Origin: Plicaturopsis crispa FD-325 SS-3
Taxonomy: Eukaryota; Basidiomycota; Agaricomycetes; Amylocorticiales; Amylocorticiaceae
Direction: 5' to 3'
Assembly (NCBI GenBank): GCA_000827205.1
Contig: KN832567.1
Location: forward strand, 455,189-519,188
DNA: 64,000 nucleotides
Positions 43,599 through 55,077 of this stretch are shown piece by piece. The notes below the pieces were generated by a model. It had not been told where the DNA came from. It saw only the letters and a list, made by a program, of their open reading frames with translations, and did no database searches. The number at the start of each line of letters is the position of its first letter. The stretch's first letter is position 1. The translations under genes and the position numbers were made by a program.

Positions 43599-46330
43599 TC
43601 TGGCTCTCGGTACGAGCGGGCTGCCTCAATACAGCCCACGAGGCAGCGGCGTTTGTGAATGTGGATGTGGGCTGCACGATTTCGGATTGTCCGTTGGCCC
43701 CATGCTGACGGTGTGACCACTGCCGGCAGGTACCCTTGTATGATTAAGTCGGATCTTGAATCAAATGTTGTACACTGTTGCTCTTGGCCCTTGGGTCTCC
43801 GCGCCCCGACTCATGCGGAGATGATCGATCGATTATAATTGCTCGGGATCCGGCTGAGCATTTTGATTCCGGTTATTCTTCCGAGATCAGGTCCGTTTGC
43901 GATTTGCCTCCGTTCCGTGCACCGTCACGGCGCCGTACCAAATTCTGAGGTGCGTATGCATTCTGAAGACGTATGGTGCGCTCAAATTTGGGGTATTCAA
44001 GTGCTTTCTGCGTCTACGTGAACAGGTAGGTACATTCAGTGCACGGGCCAGAATGTTTGCTAATGCGCCAACCTAAAAATCTGTGCATAGTGAAATGATT
44101 GATCAGTACTAAGTAGGCTACGCTTTCATGGCCGATCCAATATCGAGTCAGCAATTCGTCTTAAAACCACGCTAAAACTCCACATTCCATCCATCTCACC
44201 GTGTCCGTCACCGTGGCTTAAGCACGGGTAGGGCATGCACACGTCCATAGCCAGACAGCGAGCCGAGCTCAACCACCATCGTACCGGTACGCCAAAATTC
44301 CATACCAATTCGGTCAGATCCGAATTTTCTTGTGCGAAACGTGCACACTAAACTACCAAATGTATACTATCTATCCGACAGATATTTGGGCGGCTCCCGA
44401 CCCCTGCTACCATGCACTTTGAAATATTGCTGGACTTCTCCAACGGTGAGATCTTACCAGCGTCTCGTGTTTTTTTACCGTTCAATAAATTTATCTCGGG
44501 TGTCACCATTTCACGATCGATTGTGGCGTGCATGCGGGATCGTCCACTCTGCGGCAACTCCACGCGGGCGTCTTAGGCCATAGTTTCGCAGCGAGAATCC
44601 GAAGTTGGCCTTGTAGCCGTCACTCATAACGCCGGAGACGTCCACGGGAGGCCGCAAGATCGGCTATGCAGTCGTCGGAGTGCTAGCCGTCCGACAGTTG
44701 GCAATGCCTCTCGATCACGCTCCGTGCCCATATCCCTATCGATTATCTGAAGATGCGTACTACCCTGCCAATATTTTCCAGCCCGTATCTAACCATTCAT
44801 TTTACTAATTGACGCTCCTAGTGTGTCGCCTTGCTGCACTCGCGCGCAGCTGGTCCCTCGTCTGCCGACGGTAAGGGATTACAATTGTCTCCATTTGCCC
44901 CCCTACGCCTCGTTTTCTAGGAAACCCTTGACCCCGGCTGTGCCGCTGCCGCCGGTAGCAGAGAGCGGCATACTATGCTGTACTTCTCCTCCCCCTTCCC
45001 GAGTTGACCATGAAAAAACCCTTGACCCCGACCTCGATGCTGCTCAGGTTGCTCCTTTATCGTCCGCGAAAATTCAGCCACGCTGCACGATAGAATCACG
45101 CGAACTTGCCCTTTAAATATGGATGCTAATATTCTTATGCCTTGCCCAGATTTCCTGTGCAAAACCGTCCGTCCTCGTTGCAGTGGGCTAGCGGCGATCA
45201 ACGCGCAGACGCCCCTTCCGCATACTCGGACTTACCCTCTTCTCTCCGGCGAATCGTACTGTGTTCTGTATGTATCTTATCGCTGGCTGCGTGCACGCAT
45301 TCCCATACATCACTGTGTACTGAGCAGTCCCCCCTCCGAAATGGCTAGGCGTTATCGACGCCCCCCGCCTCGTGTACGCGTTCCCCCTGTTGCTGAGTAT
45401 GTATATCTGATTTTGGGTGCCATTTGCGGATGGTGGCTGCCAACGTGTTTTTGGGCGGTCGAGTCACCGCGCGAAATGGAGCAAGGTCTCATCTGCGCAG
45501 AGTGAGATCCAGAGCGCCTTAGCCTCAAAGCAAAGTCTCCCATTGTACGGCTTATCTAAACGACATATGCGAAGTCAACTTGAAGCTTCAAACTTGCTTC
45601 AGACTTTCTAACCTTTACGACGAAGCATTTGTGTAAAAGGCAGATGATTATTTTGGTGGTCGCAACAAAGTCGACCGAGGATTAGTACTCGTAAGTGATA
45701 GCTGCCTGCTGGTATCGTCTAAGTGTGAAGTCATGAGTCTGCCTATGCGTGACCGTAAGAATCGTAAAGCGTGAAGCGTTAACTGAAGTTAAAAAGGGGG
45801 GCGTGAAAAGCGTCGCGAGAGAGAGGAACGGAAGATGCTACAGTGATAAACAGGGGGATAGCAGATGGGGAAGGAAATAGCAGATGGGTGGAGGGGAATA
45901 GCAGACGAGGATGGGAAGGGGAATAGCAGATGGGGAGGGGAATGGGATAGCAGGGGAATAGGATCTGCAGCGAGGAAAACAGACAGTAGCCAAAGGACAC
46001 AGAAAAGTCGAAAACTGAGGAGAGCGAACGCTCAATAGAGATACCTGCAAGAAATAGAAAAATAGGTCCCGGGGGACGAAGATGATTAGAAGGGGGAGAG
46101 GTGTAAGTACGGGCAGTGGCAGATAGGACCACGCCGGGGGAAACAGAGACTAGAGATATATGCAGTGAAGCAGGGTATAATGATCCTAGGAAATAGTAGC
46201 GGCTGATAAAGTACCCGACCGAATCCGATGACCCAGAAGAAAGAGGGGGGCAGGGGGGAGGGAGGAAATAAACACGTCAGTCCGGATGAACGTCCTCAGT
46301 CCGTCGTCGTGGATGTCCGTCGCAGCCCTC
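43599..46330. other. 2.7-kb stretch with no recognised gene
   Basis: No domain was recognised in any frame. The open frame at 45341-45505 (plus) contains a hydrophobic run, YVYLILGAICGWWLP, but no support. AAACCCTTGACCCCG occurs twice (about 44922 and 45016). A purine-rich tandem repeat lies at about 45853-45962, close to the 3' side of RING gene 3. Confidence 0.45.
45853..45962. repeat. Degenerate purine-rich tandem repeat (GGGGAATAGCAGATG)
   Basis: About six imperfect copies of a 15-25-bp unit built on GGGGAATAGCAGATGGG follow each other, with GA-rich spacers. The strand is strongly purine-biased over about 45790-46270. Such tracts can form triplex DNA or simply expand by slippage. It lies between RING gene 3 and the gene-poor stretch. 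Confidence 0.65.
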
Positions 46331-48239
46331 TCACGGGGAGTTCGCGGGCGTGGCGTAGCGTTGCGGCAGACCAGCTGCCGACGGCGCGCGCGATGGGGCC
46401 TGACTGAACCCGAAGCGGCTCGGGGTGCGGTCGGGCTCGCGGCGCGGGAGCCAACGCTCGTGCAAGACGTGCTCCCGCTCCCTCTCCTGCCGCAGCGTGC
46501 TCGTGGTGCTCTCGCCAGAGGTCGCGCGCTCCATTTTTGGCGGGGACGGGCTGGAGAGCGTGCGCGACTTGACGGGCACGGGTCCTCGTGCCGATGCGGG
46601 CACGGGAGGTACGGCAGGCGTCTGGGAACGGTAGGTGTGGGGTAGTGATGGCGTGTGCGAGTGTGCGCGAATAGATGGTGTCGCGGAGCGCATGGATGGC
46701 GTAGCGGCGCGCATAGATGGCGTGTGTGAGCGCAGGGATGGCGTCGTGGTCCTGACGGACGGAGCGGAAAGAGACGCAGATCGTGTATGGCTGTGCGTAG
46801 AGTTGAAACGCGAAAGAGGTGACTGTGCGGTAGGACTGTGCACTGGCGGTGGGGTCGGGGAAACCGACGGAGAACGGCCGAGGGGCGGCGAAAAATAGCG
46901 TTGGGATGCCGACTCGTGAGTAGGAGATATCACGCTGGACCGGGAAGAAGAGGTTGCCGTGGGAGTACTCTGGGAAGAGGCAGCAGTTTTGGGTGTAGGG
47001 GAACGGTTCAACTCTGCCCGGAGAGTCTGTACCTCTTGGAATAGTTGCATGTTTTGTGTCCGCTATAGAGAATGACAAAGAAATTAGTCAGTGTGCAATC
47101 AGGTGCCGATGATGCCAACGTACTTGTCTAGAAAAAAGTACACGTTAGTCAATGACGCCCCAGCTAGGGTATAGGGTAAGGAACGTACTTGCGGATCTCT
47201 GCTTCAAGCTTTCCGTTCGCCATCTCCATTTCGTCGATCCTGGCCTTCATGCTGGTCTGGATGTTCTTGGCCTGTTTGCTGGCTTCGGAGTGAGCAAGAT
47301 GGTTCATTAAGATGGCGTGAAGCAGGGCGGCGCTGAGTGAAAGGGAAGAGGTCTATAAAATGTGCAATGTTTAGTCGCGATGGAAGAAAGGAAAGGAAGG
47401 ATCGCACTCACATGGTCATCCTCCGACGTCAACCAGTCCTCAAGCTCCTTGTGTAGGGTCGAAACCTCCTCAACCGAACACTTTTTAGCGGCTACTTTCG
47501 CAACCTTGTCCTCCAGGCGGCGCGCCTCGGCTCGGGAGCGGTTGAACCCAGGCTCGACGAACGGGAAGCTCTTCGTCAAGGGGGCGTCGTTCGGAGAGTC
47601 GACGTTGGCCTCTAGTGTACCGCTCCTCATTCGTGGGGTGTTCCAACGGCTCGCGGTGAAATCAATACGGATGAGGCGGACATTGTCGCTAGCGAACTGT
47701 TCGCGACAGAAGGGGCATACGGGGTGGAGACGCGACGGGGTCTTCTCCACGATGGAGTTGCAGCAGTTTCGACAAAGGACATGTCCTGAGGACGCGCAGG
47801 AGAAAAAATTTCGAGTCATCAGCGCGAAAATTCCCATGTGTAAAATTTTTCCGTGTACTCACCGCACGGAATGGAATGGGGGACGCAGTGCGGGCCATAC
47901 TCCTCCGCACAGACGTCGCAAACTGCTCCGGGGGTGAGTGTTAGCATAGGACCAAGGGATGAATAAAGGTCCTCGCAGCGGAGCAGAGGGAGAGAGAAAA
48001 AAAAAGTAGGTCAAAGGGCATGGGCTCGGCAGAGTTGCGATGATGCTGGATAAATAGCATGGGCTGCCTTCCTCTTTGGGAACGCTCGCAAACAATGCTT
48101 GTGCCTCATGGGCGCCTGTCTTCTGGTCTCTCCCTTTCTGCCGCCAGGCCCACAAGTGCCGCAGTAATTCGACAGGCGTAACACCCGTCCTTCCAGCTCT
48201 TCACCGAAGAAATTGTGTAAAGAACTCACCCATAGCCAT
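46331..48239 (-). CDS. RING gene 3: C3HC4 RING finger, coiled coil and Ser/Thr/Pro-rich tail
   Basis: The start at 48239 codes MAM, and after an intron AVCDVCAEEYGPHCVPHSIP follows. The RING is then finished by CGHVLCRNCCNSIV and HPVCPFCREQF, with an intron after the CG. RLIRIDF comes next, in the place of KLHIDLG in RING gene 1, then ELEDWLTSEDD, a coiled coil (KQAKNIQTSMKARIDEMEMA, NGKLEAEIR), the 4-nt exon at 47124-47127, and a helix (QLFQEVQTLRAELNRS). The tail of about 240 residues carries tandem TPSMR/TPSIR/TPSLR units (46690-46760). It is a probable E3 ubiquitin ligase of the same family as RING genes 1 and 2, diverged more from them than they from each other. The exact first acceptor is uncertain. 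Confidence 0.8.
47124..47127 (-). other. 4-nt micro-exon of RING gene 3 (acaa)
   Basis: The minus strand reads ..ttttttctag/acaa/gtacgt... The upstream exon ends CGC AA at 47189 (phase 2), giving AAA CAA, and the next exon opens CGG ACA at 47062 (phase 0). Both introns are 61 nt. The bases are identical to those of the RING gene 2 micro-exon. Confidence 0.76.
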
Positions 48240-51200
48240 TATACGCGAGGAATAAAATAATAGTCAAGGTTTGGCCGCTGTGTCTGGGACCAACTCCGCT
48301 CCCAACTCCGCCGCAGATGGCAGTTTCACGTTTCAAGATGACTGTTTCACTGACTCACCTGGGCAGCGGGCATTTTTCTTTCAGGCGTTTCTGGCTCGCT
48401 CTATGACGTTCCGCGGTCTACCCTACAGCAGCAGCACCTGAACAAAGTGGAACCGCGACTGTTCTCATCGTTCTAATGGCTGCGGCGATGGAGCACGGTC
48501 GGAGCTCGTTACCCAACACGACGGACGGGCTATACGTATTCCAAGTACGATGCCCACAGCCCCGACCCGATGAGTCCTGTATCTTTTCCCGTTCACCCAG
48601 CTGAGCTGCACGCGTCCTGCATATTTTAGCCCTTTGTGGTCAGTTGACGCCTCGGCAACTTCATATTGGCCCCACATCCGCCTTCAAGTATTCATAAAAA
48701 ATACCCCACACTCGCCGTGCATCAGCGCCGTCACTATCGTCTTCACAGTGTCCGGCGAATGATCGATGCCTCGTACATAAAACGCGTCATTTTGGTCTGC
48801 GGTACAAGCATATGATTTTTTCTTGCGCTTAACGGAGGAGAGACTGAGTTCGAATTCCAGAGTCCGTCCGTCCGTTCCTCACCATCGCGATTCGCGAACT
48901 CCCGCTGGGCACCAGACACCCAGATGCGACTCGGTCGGTCTGGCGGTGCGTCCCTGCGCGGCAGATATGCCCATCATGCATCGATACGGGCGATCCATTG
49001 ACAGGTCGCTCATCGATAGAAACACGTTGCGTGCACATGGCCTTAATATTTCGTCGTCGTTGTGCGCATTTTGACTTTAAGCTCGGAGGACTGTCCGAAG
49101 GAACCGATCGAAATTAACGATCAGATCACATCTCAAAATCCCGAGGCCTGAACGTTTTACTTCCGCTTCACTCCGCTCGCGCTCCTCTTTGCCACTTTAT
49201 TCACAGTTATTCACAGTTATTCACCTCGACTTTTGTGGTGCGTCGCCTAACGCTCGGATGCTTAGTTGAACGCGTTGCACATTCTCATATCGCTGCGCCA
49301 CGCCATTCCCGTTCGTCGTAAATGACTGCATTGCTTCCATATGCTCAATTGAAATTCTCTCATTAAACGCCTCCGTACAGTGTACACGCCTTTTCTGGTA
49401 CGTATTCTTACCTTGAGATACGCCCACTTGCACCATTAGGAGTACTATGCGTTTTCCTGCCTATGCAAACTCAGTAGTGCGTCTCCCGCATCAGCATGCC
49501 TCGAAGATGCATCGGCACCGCCTGCACACTATCATCCACATCGCCGTCCCGTCGATGGGCCGGACATCTCCTTATCGTGCGTACACAGTTCCCCATATTG
49601 TATGTGCCTGTGCAATGCGTCTGCGAGCGCTCGCTTATGACTGTATTCGCAGAAGACTTTCGTTCATTTTGTCCAGCGTCGAAGGCAGCCGAACGACGTT
49701 AATATTCCGTCCTGCGTCGTCTAAATGAACGCCAGGGCTGCGAAAGGGGGCCATGAGGCCGCATAAAGAAACGTCGTAGGCAGGTAATTACCGCACATGC
49801 GTTCATAAGTTCTATGCGCGCGTTCTATAGCTACACGTATGCCTGTGACTCGTACGACATAATAGCACGCAGTGAACGTATGAATGCCGTGCGTGCCCTA
49901 TGGAAGAAAAACCGGTGGCCGGCTTGGCGGCATCCGGCCCTCGTGTGCTCGGAAACGCGTTAGTTCCTGGCCCTCGAAGAGAACCGGCGGTATCGGACGG
50001 TCAGGCATGTGAGACGAGAAGGCCACACCGTATGCGTCGATGCAACAAGGTGTACATAGAGTTTCAGATATGCAGTTCTTCGACGGCCACCGTTCGTAGC
50101 GAGGGAACCTGCTGACGGTCTGGTCGAAGCAGCTTCAGGGACAGCTTCAGCACTGCTTCAGCAAGTGTACTGTTAAGGCAAAATTTTCTCATTCCCGGCC
50201 GATAAGTGTGCATTGTATCAATGAGGGCAAATTAAACGTACCGTGTGTCTCTACGCTATCTCCGCAACGTGTTTTATCGCATGATGGGACAAGGTAGCGA
50301 AACCAACTCATTAGCTTGAGTAGACTTACTTTATTGCCACCCAAACTACCTGTAGCCTGCACACTAGAAGGCTAGGCATTACCGGGCTGGGGCATGAAGA
50401 CCGTGCTTGGCATGCTCTAGCAGAGGAGATCAGGTGTACCTTCGTGCAGTCAGGAACTCACCCCCGAAGAATACCGGCGGTACCAGATGATGGCAAACGT
50501 GTCGGAAACGAAGTCTTTGTTGTACCCCGAAGGCGTTCGTATGTCTCGAAGGAGGCCATCTGCCTAGCATGCATACGAGTCCCTGCTCTTTCACGCAGCA
50601 CTGAGCAGCAGTAGTATACTCGAGGTATGACCCGCGATTTGTGCGCTCATAAGCAGAGTGAAGTGGTCGGGCGAAAATGACTCATCGCGTCAGCGGTCAA
50701 TGTCGACAAGGGCAAAATCAGACATACCTGCTGCGCACTGCAGTGCGTTATCTCCGTCCCGTGCTTCTCAGCCTCAAGGCCTAAGGGACATCGCCTGCAT
50801 CGAACAACCCTGATTCGCATACCCCTGCCCAGTACACTGCGAGCTCACATCGAATACTATACAGGCATAGCGCTGAGAGCGTGTCGGGTGCAGTAGACGG
50901 AGGATACGTTGTGCTGTACACGATCCCTACTGATCTCGAGCTTGCGATGCATGTCAATGTAAGTTATGTCTGGACGGCACCCAAGAACGCACCTGTACAC
51001 CTATCGTGAGACAAGATCGACTGCGTACCACACGCGTTTCCGGGAAACGCCTGTGATGAACGTGTGGCGGTAGCGGATGGAAAGCATTCGTACCGGATAG
51101 AAAGCATTCGAACGGATGCAGGCAAAGCGTTGTCGAATAGCAGAAAGCAGAGCGGAAGCCGGCCCTCCAATGAATGCACATATGGACAGGCTACGCCCAA

Positions 51201-51571
51201 ACTCTGATAGCGGAGCTTCCAAGACGAGGAATTGCGCCTCGAGCATGAACGTTTGAACTTTGCGACACGTTAGATCCTGCCGTTTCTATCAGGGTCGCGA
51301 ACAGCAGGACAGATGATAAGTATCCGTGAAGTTCACCAGACAGACCCGCGTCCAGCCCTCGAATTCTTAGCAAGAGATGGTAGACGAGTGAATATTCTGG
51401 TAATTGGGATGGCGGATGGGAGGAGGAAGGGACGGAAGGCAGGCCTAAGCATGAGAGCCGCGGAGAACGAAATCGTGCCGCCAAACATCGCCAAAGCTGT
51501 ATGATGGCCATCGGATTCAGCGTTCTCGCTGAATTTGTGTCCTCGACAGTCGTCGCTGTCGAAACAATACG
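48240..51571. other. 3.3-kb gene-poor stretch
   Basis: No gene, tRNA or transposon end was recognised. Open stretches are short and overlap on both strands. Small features: three tandem copies of TTATTCACAG at about 49198-49222, and repeated CAGCTTCAG/GCTTCAG at 50128-50162. The part just above 48239 should hold the RING gene 3 promoter, and that just below 51572 the costars gene promoter. Confidence 0.5.
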
Positions 51572-51957
51572 ATGGCAAACGACATCGAGAAAGAGATCGG
51601 CATGCTGAAAGTATGCTGCACAGTCATCCGAGCCAATACCCCTTCAATATCTAACCTGATACACAACTTTCCAGGATGAGATCAAGCGGTTGGGCGGTCC
51701 TCCTCCAGCGGGCGTCGAGGGCGTCGCGTCTGTCAAGTTCGGAATCCTCGTGAAGGACGATCGGTGTGCGAACATATGTGAGCATCCATGTAACTCCCAG
51801 GCGCTTAAAATACTGCATTGAACGGAAGCGCCCGGCAGTCGAAGCGCTTGTGGGTACTCTGCGTGCAGCTAAGAAGAGGAAGGTCATCACGTATGCGGGA
51901 GAAATGCTGCTCCAGGGTGCGCATGACGATGTGGATGTGGTGCTGCTACAGGATTGA
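51572..51957 (+). CDS. Costars family protein (ABRACL-like actin regulator)
   Basis: Three exons encode about 85 residues: MANDIEKEIGMLK, then DEIKRLGGPPPAGVEGVASV, KFGILVKDDRCANIF, EALVGTLRAAKKRKVITYAG and EMLLQGAHDDVDVVLLQD. This is the costars domain over its whole length; the ends K-F-G-x-L and L-L-Q-G-x-H-D-D-V-D-x-x-L-L are hallmarks. Members influence actin dynamics and cell motility in Dictyostelium and animals. The introns lie after MLK and within the CANI-F codon. The stop is TGA at 51955-51957. Small and easily missed by gene finders, but convincingly complete. Confidence 0.93.
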
Positions 51958-52500
51958 CCAAATTACAACTCAATGCAACCCTGATTATTATATGTTCGGC
52001 GTACTTGGCTTGCACCGGTACGCTCTCGTTCTTGCGATGGGCCGAACTAGCAGAAAAAACGGCTCCATACTAGCTCTATACATTGAACGATTTCTGTGCA
52101 CCTTTACGTGCTCGCATTACCCCTTCTCCAAGATGCATAGCTAATAGCTGTACAGACGATCTCGTTGCATAATGTTGGAGAGATATAGGACGCCGGAATG
52201 ACAATGCCGCGGGGTCTGAATGCACCTGCTGCAGTCCGGCAAATTATGGCCTCCCGAGACGCGCAGACTGGAGCTGCCCAATAAAAATAATATTCCATAT
52301 GATGAGGGGTATACGCGTACAACTACACACTATGCATGCAGAATCACAACAGTCCATCGTAAATCGTCTCGAACATTGGAATGACATAATTACACCCCCT
52401 CATACTGAATCACTGTCAAGTAGCGCAGCAGCAGCAGGCGTCGACCGCGGCGTGATAACACATTGGAAAGGCGCGGGATACCTAGCAGGGATGCACGCGG
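51958..52500. other. Intergenic region between costars and P450 genes
   Basis: Two genes converge here. Nothing further is recognised apart from an AT-rich patch around 52285-52300. Confidence 0.5.
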
Positions 52501-54773
52501 TCAATGACATGATCTACAGAGTGCATCTAGAGGAACATACGAGATCAGGCCGGACGTCATCTCGGGCTTGAGCTGTATGGGATTGCCGGCCTCGTCTCGC
52601 GGAGGTCCAATGTCAAACACGGCCAGAATCGACGTCACAACTATGAACAAAGAAGTATCGCTCATATGCCGACCGGGACATACCCTTATAAAACACTCAG
52701 TACAAGTCGATTATATGTTGCAAATGATCAGCTTACCTGCGCCCGAAACCGAATGCGCCGGATGTAGTGGGGTCCCGTACGCAAGGGTCGATCTTTCCGT
52801 CCTTCAAGAATCGTTCGGGCTTGAATGCTTCGGGATCAGGATACACAGACGGGTCGTGCAGTATCGCCCTTGAAATAAACGGTAAAAATAGTTCATCGCG
52901 ACAGAGCATGTGCTTCACACACCAAGTATTCCCGATGACAATGGAGCCCTTCGGGATGAAATATCCTTCGTACTCATCGTTCACCATGCACCGATGCGCG
53001 GCCGCTGCAGTCAGTCAGAACATTGTGATCATAGAACCAAGATGGTTAGGAAAACGTGCTAACCAAGAGGGGTCACCGGCTGCCAGCGCATGATCTCCTT
53101 GAGTAGGGCGCTGATGTACGGAAGTGCGGAACGGTCACTGAAATCCGGAAGACGCCCAGTTCCAACGACGGCATCCAACTCGGCCTGCGCTTTCCGCTGC
53201 ACCGCGGGATGACTGGCCATCGCGAGGAAAAACGATTGGACGGCCGACACGGTCTAGCACCACATGATTAGACAATAAGATAGGAGACGGCCAGAAGACA
53301 TACCGTATCAGCGCCTCCTGCATTCCAGAGCAAGGCACTATTAGCAGATCTCCTATTTGCGAACATCGGGCCCACGCAGTACATACCGACATATGCCATG
53401 GCGACACAGCTTTTGGCTATCTGCTCCTCTTCTGCTCTTGTAGCATCGTTCGGGAGGTTCTCAATCAAAGTTACTGCCAGAGATGGCTGCGCAACACCCT
53501 TGGCCTGTGCACGACGATCAGCGCTTCTGCGAAATGCACGGACAGGTGATATGAGACAAACATACCAAAGCATCCTTCACGTTTCTGTATGGCCTATCTT
53601 GAAACTCGTCTACCACTTCCTTTTGACCGGAGGCAATAAGAAATGATCGGATGCGTGAATGGACGAGTCGCGTTCCAGGTTGGATAAGGAGGATGCGTCA
53701 GTATGAAGGTGGGCGGCATCGTGGCCGTAAAATAGGTAAATCAGCGCACCTTCCACTGTGCGGCCTTCCGCTGGAACCCAGCGCCTGGCACCCACGCTGG
53801 GACGTGTTTAACTATTGTGGAGAGATGTCAGGCGGCCCGCATGAAACAAGGGGTAGAGCGGGAGGAAGAAATCTCACGGAATGGCATGATGTCCACCCAA
53901 TACGTGCCAGGCATGCCCGCTTTGACGACGCTATCAGCCGCCTCCTCCGCCATTGTTATGTATCGGTCGTTCCTTTCAGAAACATCGATACCGTACGAGA
54001 TCTTCATAATCATGGCGGCGAACACACTGCACAATGGAAGTCGCGATGAGCGCCCATGATCAGAACTGTAAATAGAAAGATAATGCTCACTGGCGAATGT
54101 GATGAATAAAGTCTTCGGGGGTTTCTGCAAGGCGACGGAGAAACTTGCGCGTCTCGTCGATCTGAACCGGTCTGTACGTCTCAATCGCTCTGGGCAAGAA
54201 ATGGCTGTGGAAAGCCTTTCTATGTCGGCGCCACCATTCGCCATAACGCATCATTGCGAGGTTGAAGCTCCACCCCATCCTGGCATGTATCGCGTCAACG
54301 TGTCTGTTGAGGGCAGTGTATGACCATACGTACAGTTCATTGAGCATGGTCAGGCGAATCCTGTCAGAGTACCAGGCCGAACGTTTCTCGAACAGGTCCG
54401 TCGTCGTCTTGGAGGAGCCTAGTATCACAACCGACTGCCCAAGAATGTTAATATGGATGATATCCCCTAAATATCGGAATTTAGCGAGTGCCACAGTATA
54501 ACATGGGCATCATGCGTACCGTATTCTTTGCACCAGCGGTCATAGGTGACCCATTGTTGCTCAGTAGGAATATCGAAGATATTGCCCACCTACGCAGCTG
54601 GTCAGAGCTCAGTACAGGTCAGATAACCATTGACCAAAACGCACCAGTGGCAGAGGTTTTGGACCAGGCGGCAAGGGTAACCTTTTCGGATTAGCCTTGT
54701 ACTTGCTGTAAGTCCAGGCAACAAGCAGGATAGCTACGCAGGGTACGAAGTTTAACAAAGGAGAACCTCCCAT
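52501..54773 (-). CDS. Cytochrome P450 monooxygenase (fungal microsomal type)
   Basis: The N-terminal anchor [20 protein letters not shown] is followed by the Pro-rich hinge [15 protein letters not shown]. The I-helix has AGGADTT (exon join at about 53310/53258). The K-helix has [10 protein letters not shown] (E-x-x-R). The PERF region is AFKPERFL (about 52830), and the haem loop FGFGRRVCPGRH is split by an intron between the Arg pair (about 52740/52685). The helix-C W-R-R-H-R-K-A-F is at about 54210. All landmark residues are present, so it should be active with a cytochrome P450 reductase in the ER. It resembles the O-methylsterigmatocystin-oxidoreductase-like P450s common in Agaricomycetes; the substrate is unknown. 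At least ten exons. The C-terminal residues after TSGLISY are unusual, so the 3' end is less certain. Confidence 0.9.
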
Positions 54774-54805
54774 GACCGTCCGCTGACGCCTGTACAGGAG
54801 CGAAA

Positions 54806-54813
54806 CTTATATA
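54806..54813 (-). promoter_or_regulatory. TATA box of the P450 gene
   Basis: TATATAAG on the minus strand lies 33-40 bp upstream of the ATG at 54773. It is close to the start codon, implying a very short leader. Confidence 0.5.
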
Positions 54814-55077
54814 TGTCCGGCACATAGGATAAGTGGGAGCACATGCGCTTTATAGGTTGATCAACTGGAGCATTGCCAATAACTATCAAGAATTATCAAC
54901 GCGGTGTTTATAAGTAATGGATGTACACACCTTGAGACTGAAGACAAGATCGATCGAAGCCAGATCGACGGGCGCACCTTAATAGATTTTACTCCTTGCC
55001 GACATATCAAGCACAATTGGGGAACAAAAAGACGGAAGCAAAATTACATAGCCGGCCACTAACTAACTGCGGGGATA

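Noticed and set aside
46296-47078. 260-codon open frame on the minus strand overlapping RING gene 3
   Set aside because: It is a shadow of the real frame (46331-47062), made long by the repetitive Ser/Pro/Arg coding sequence.
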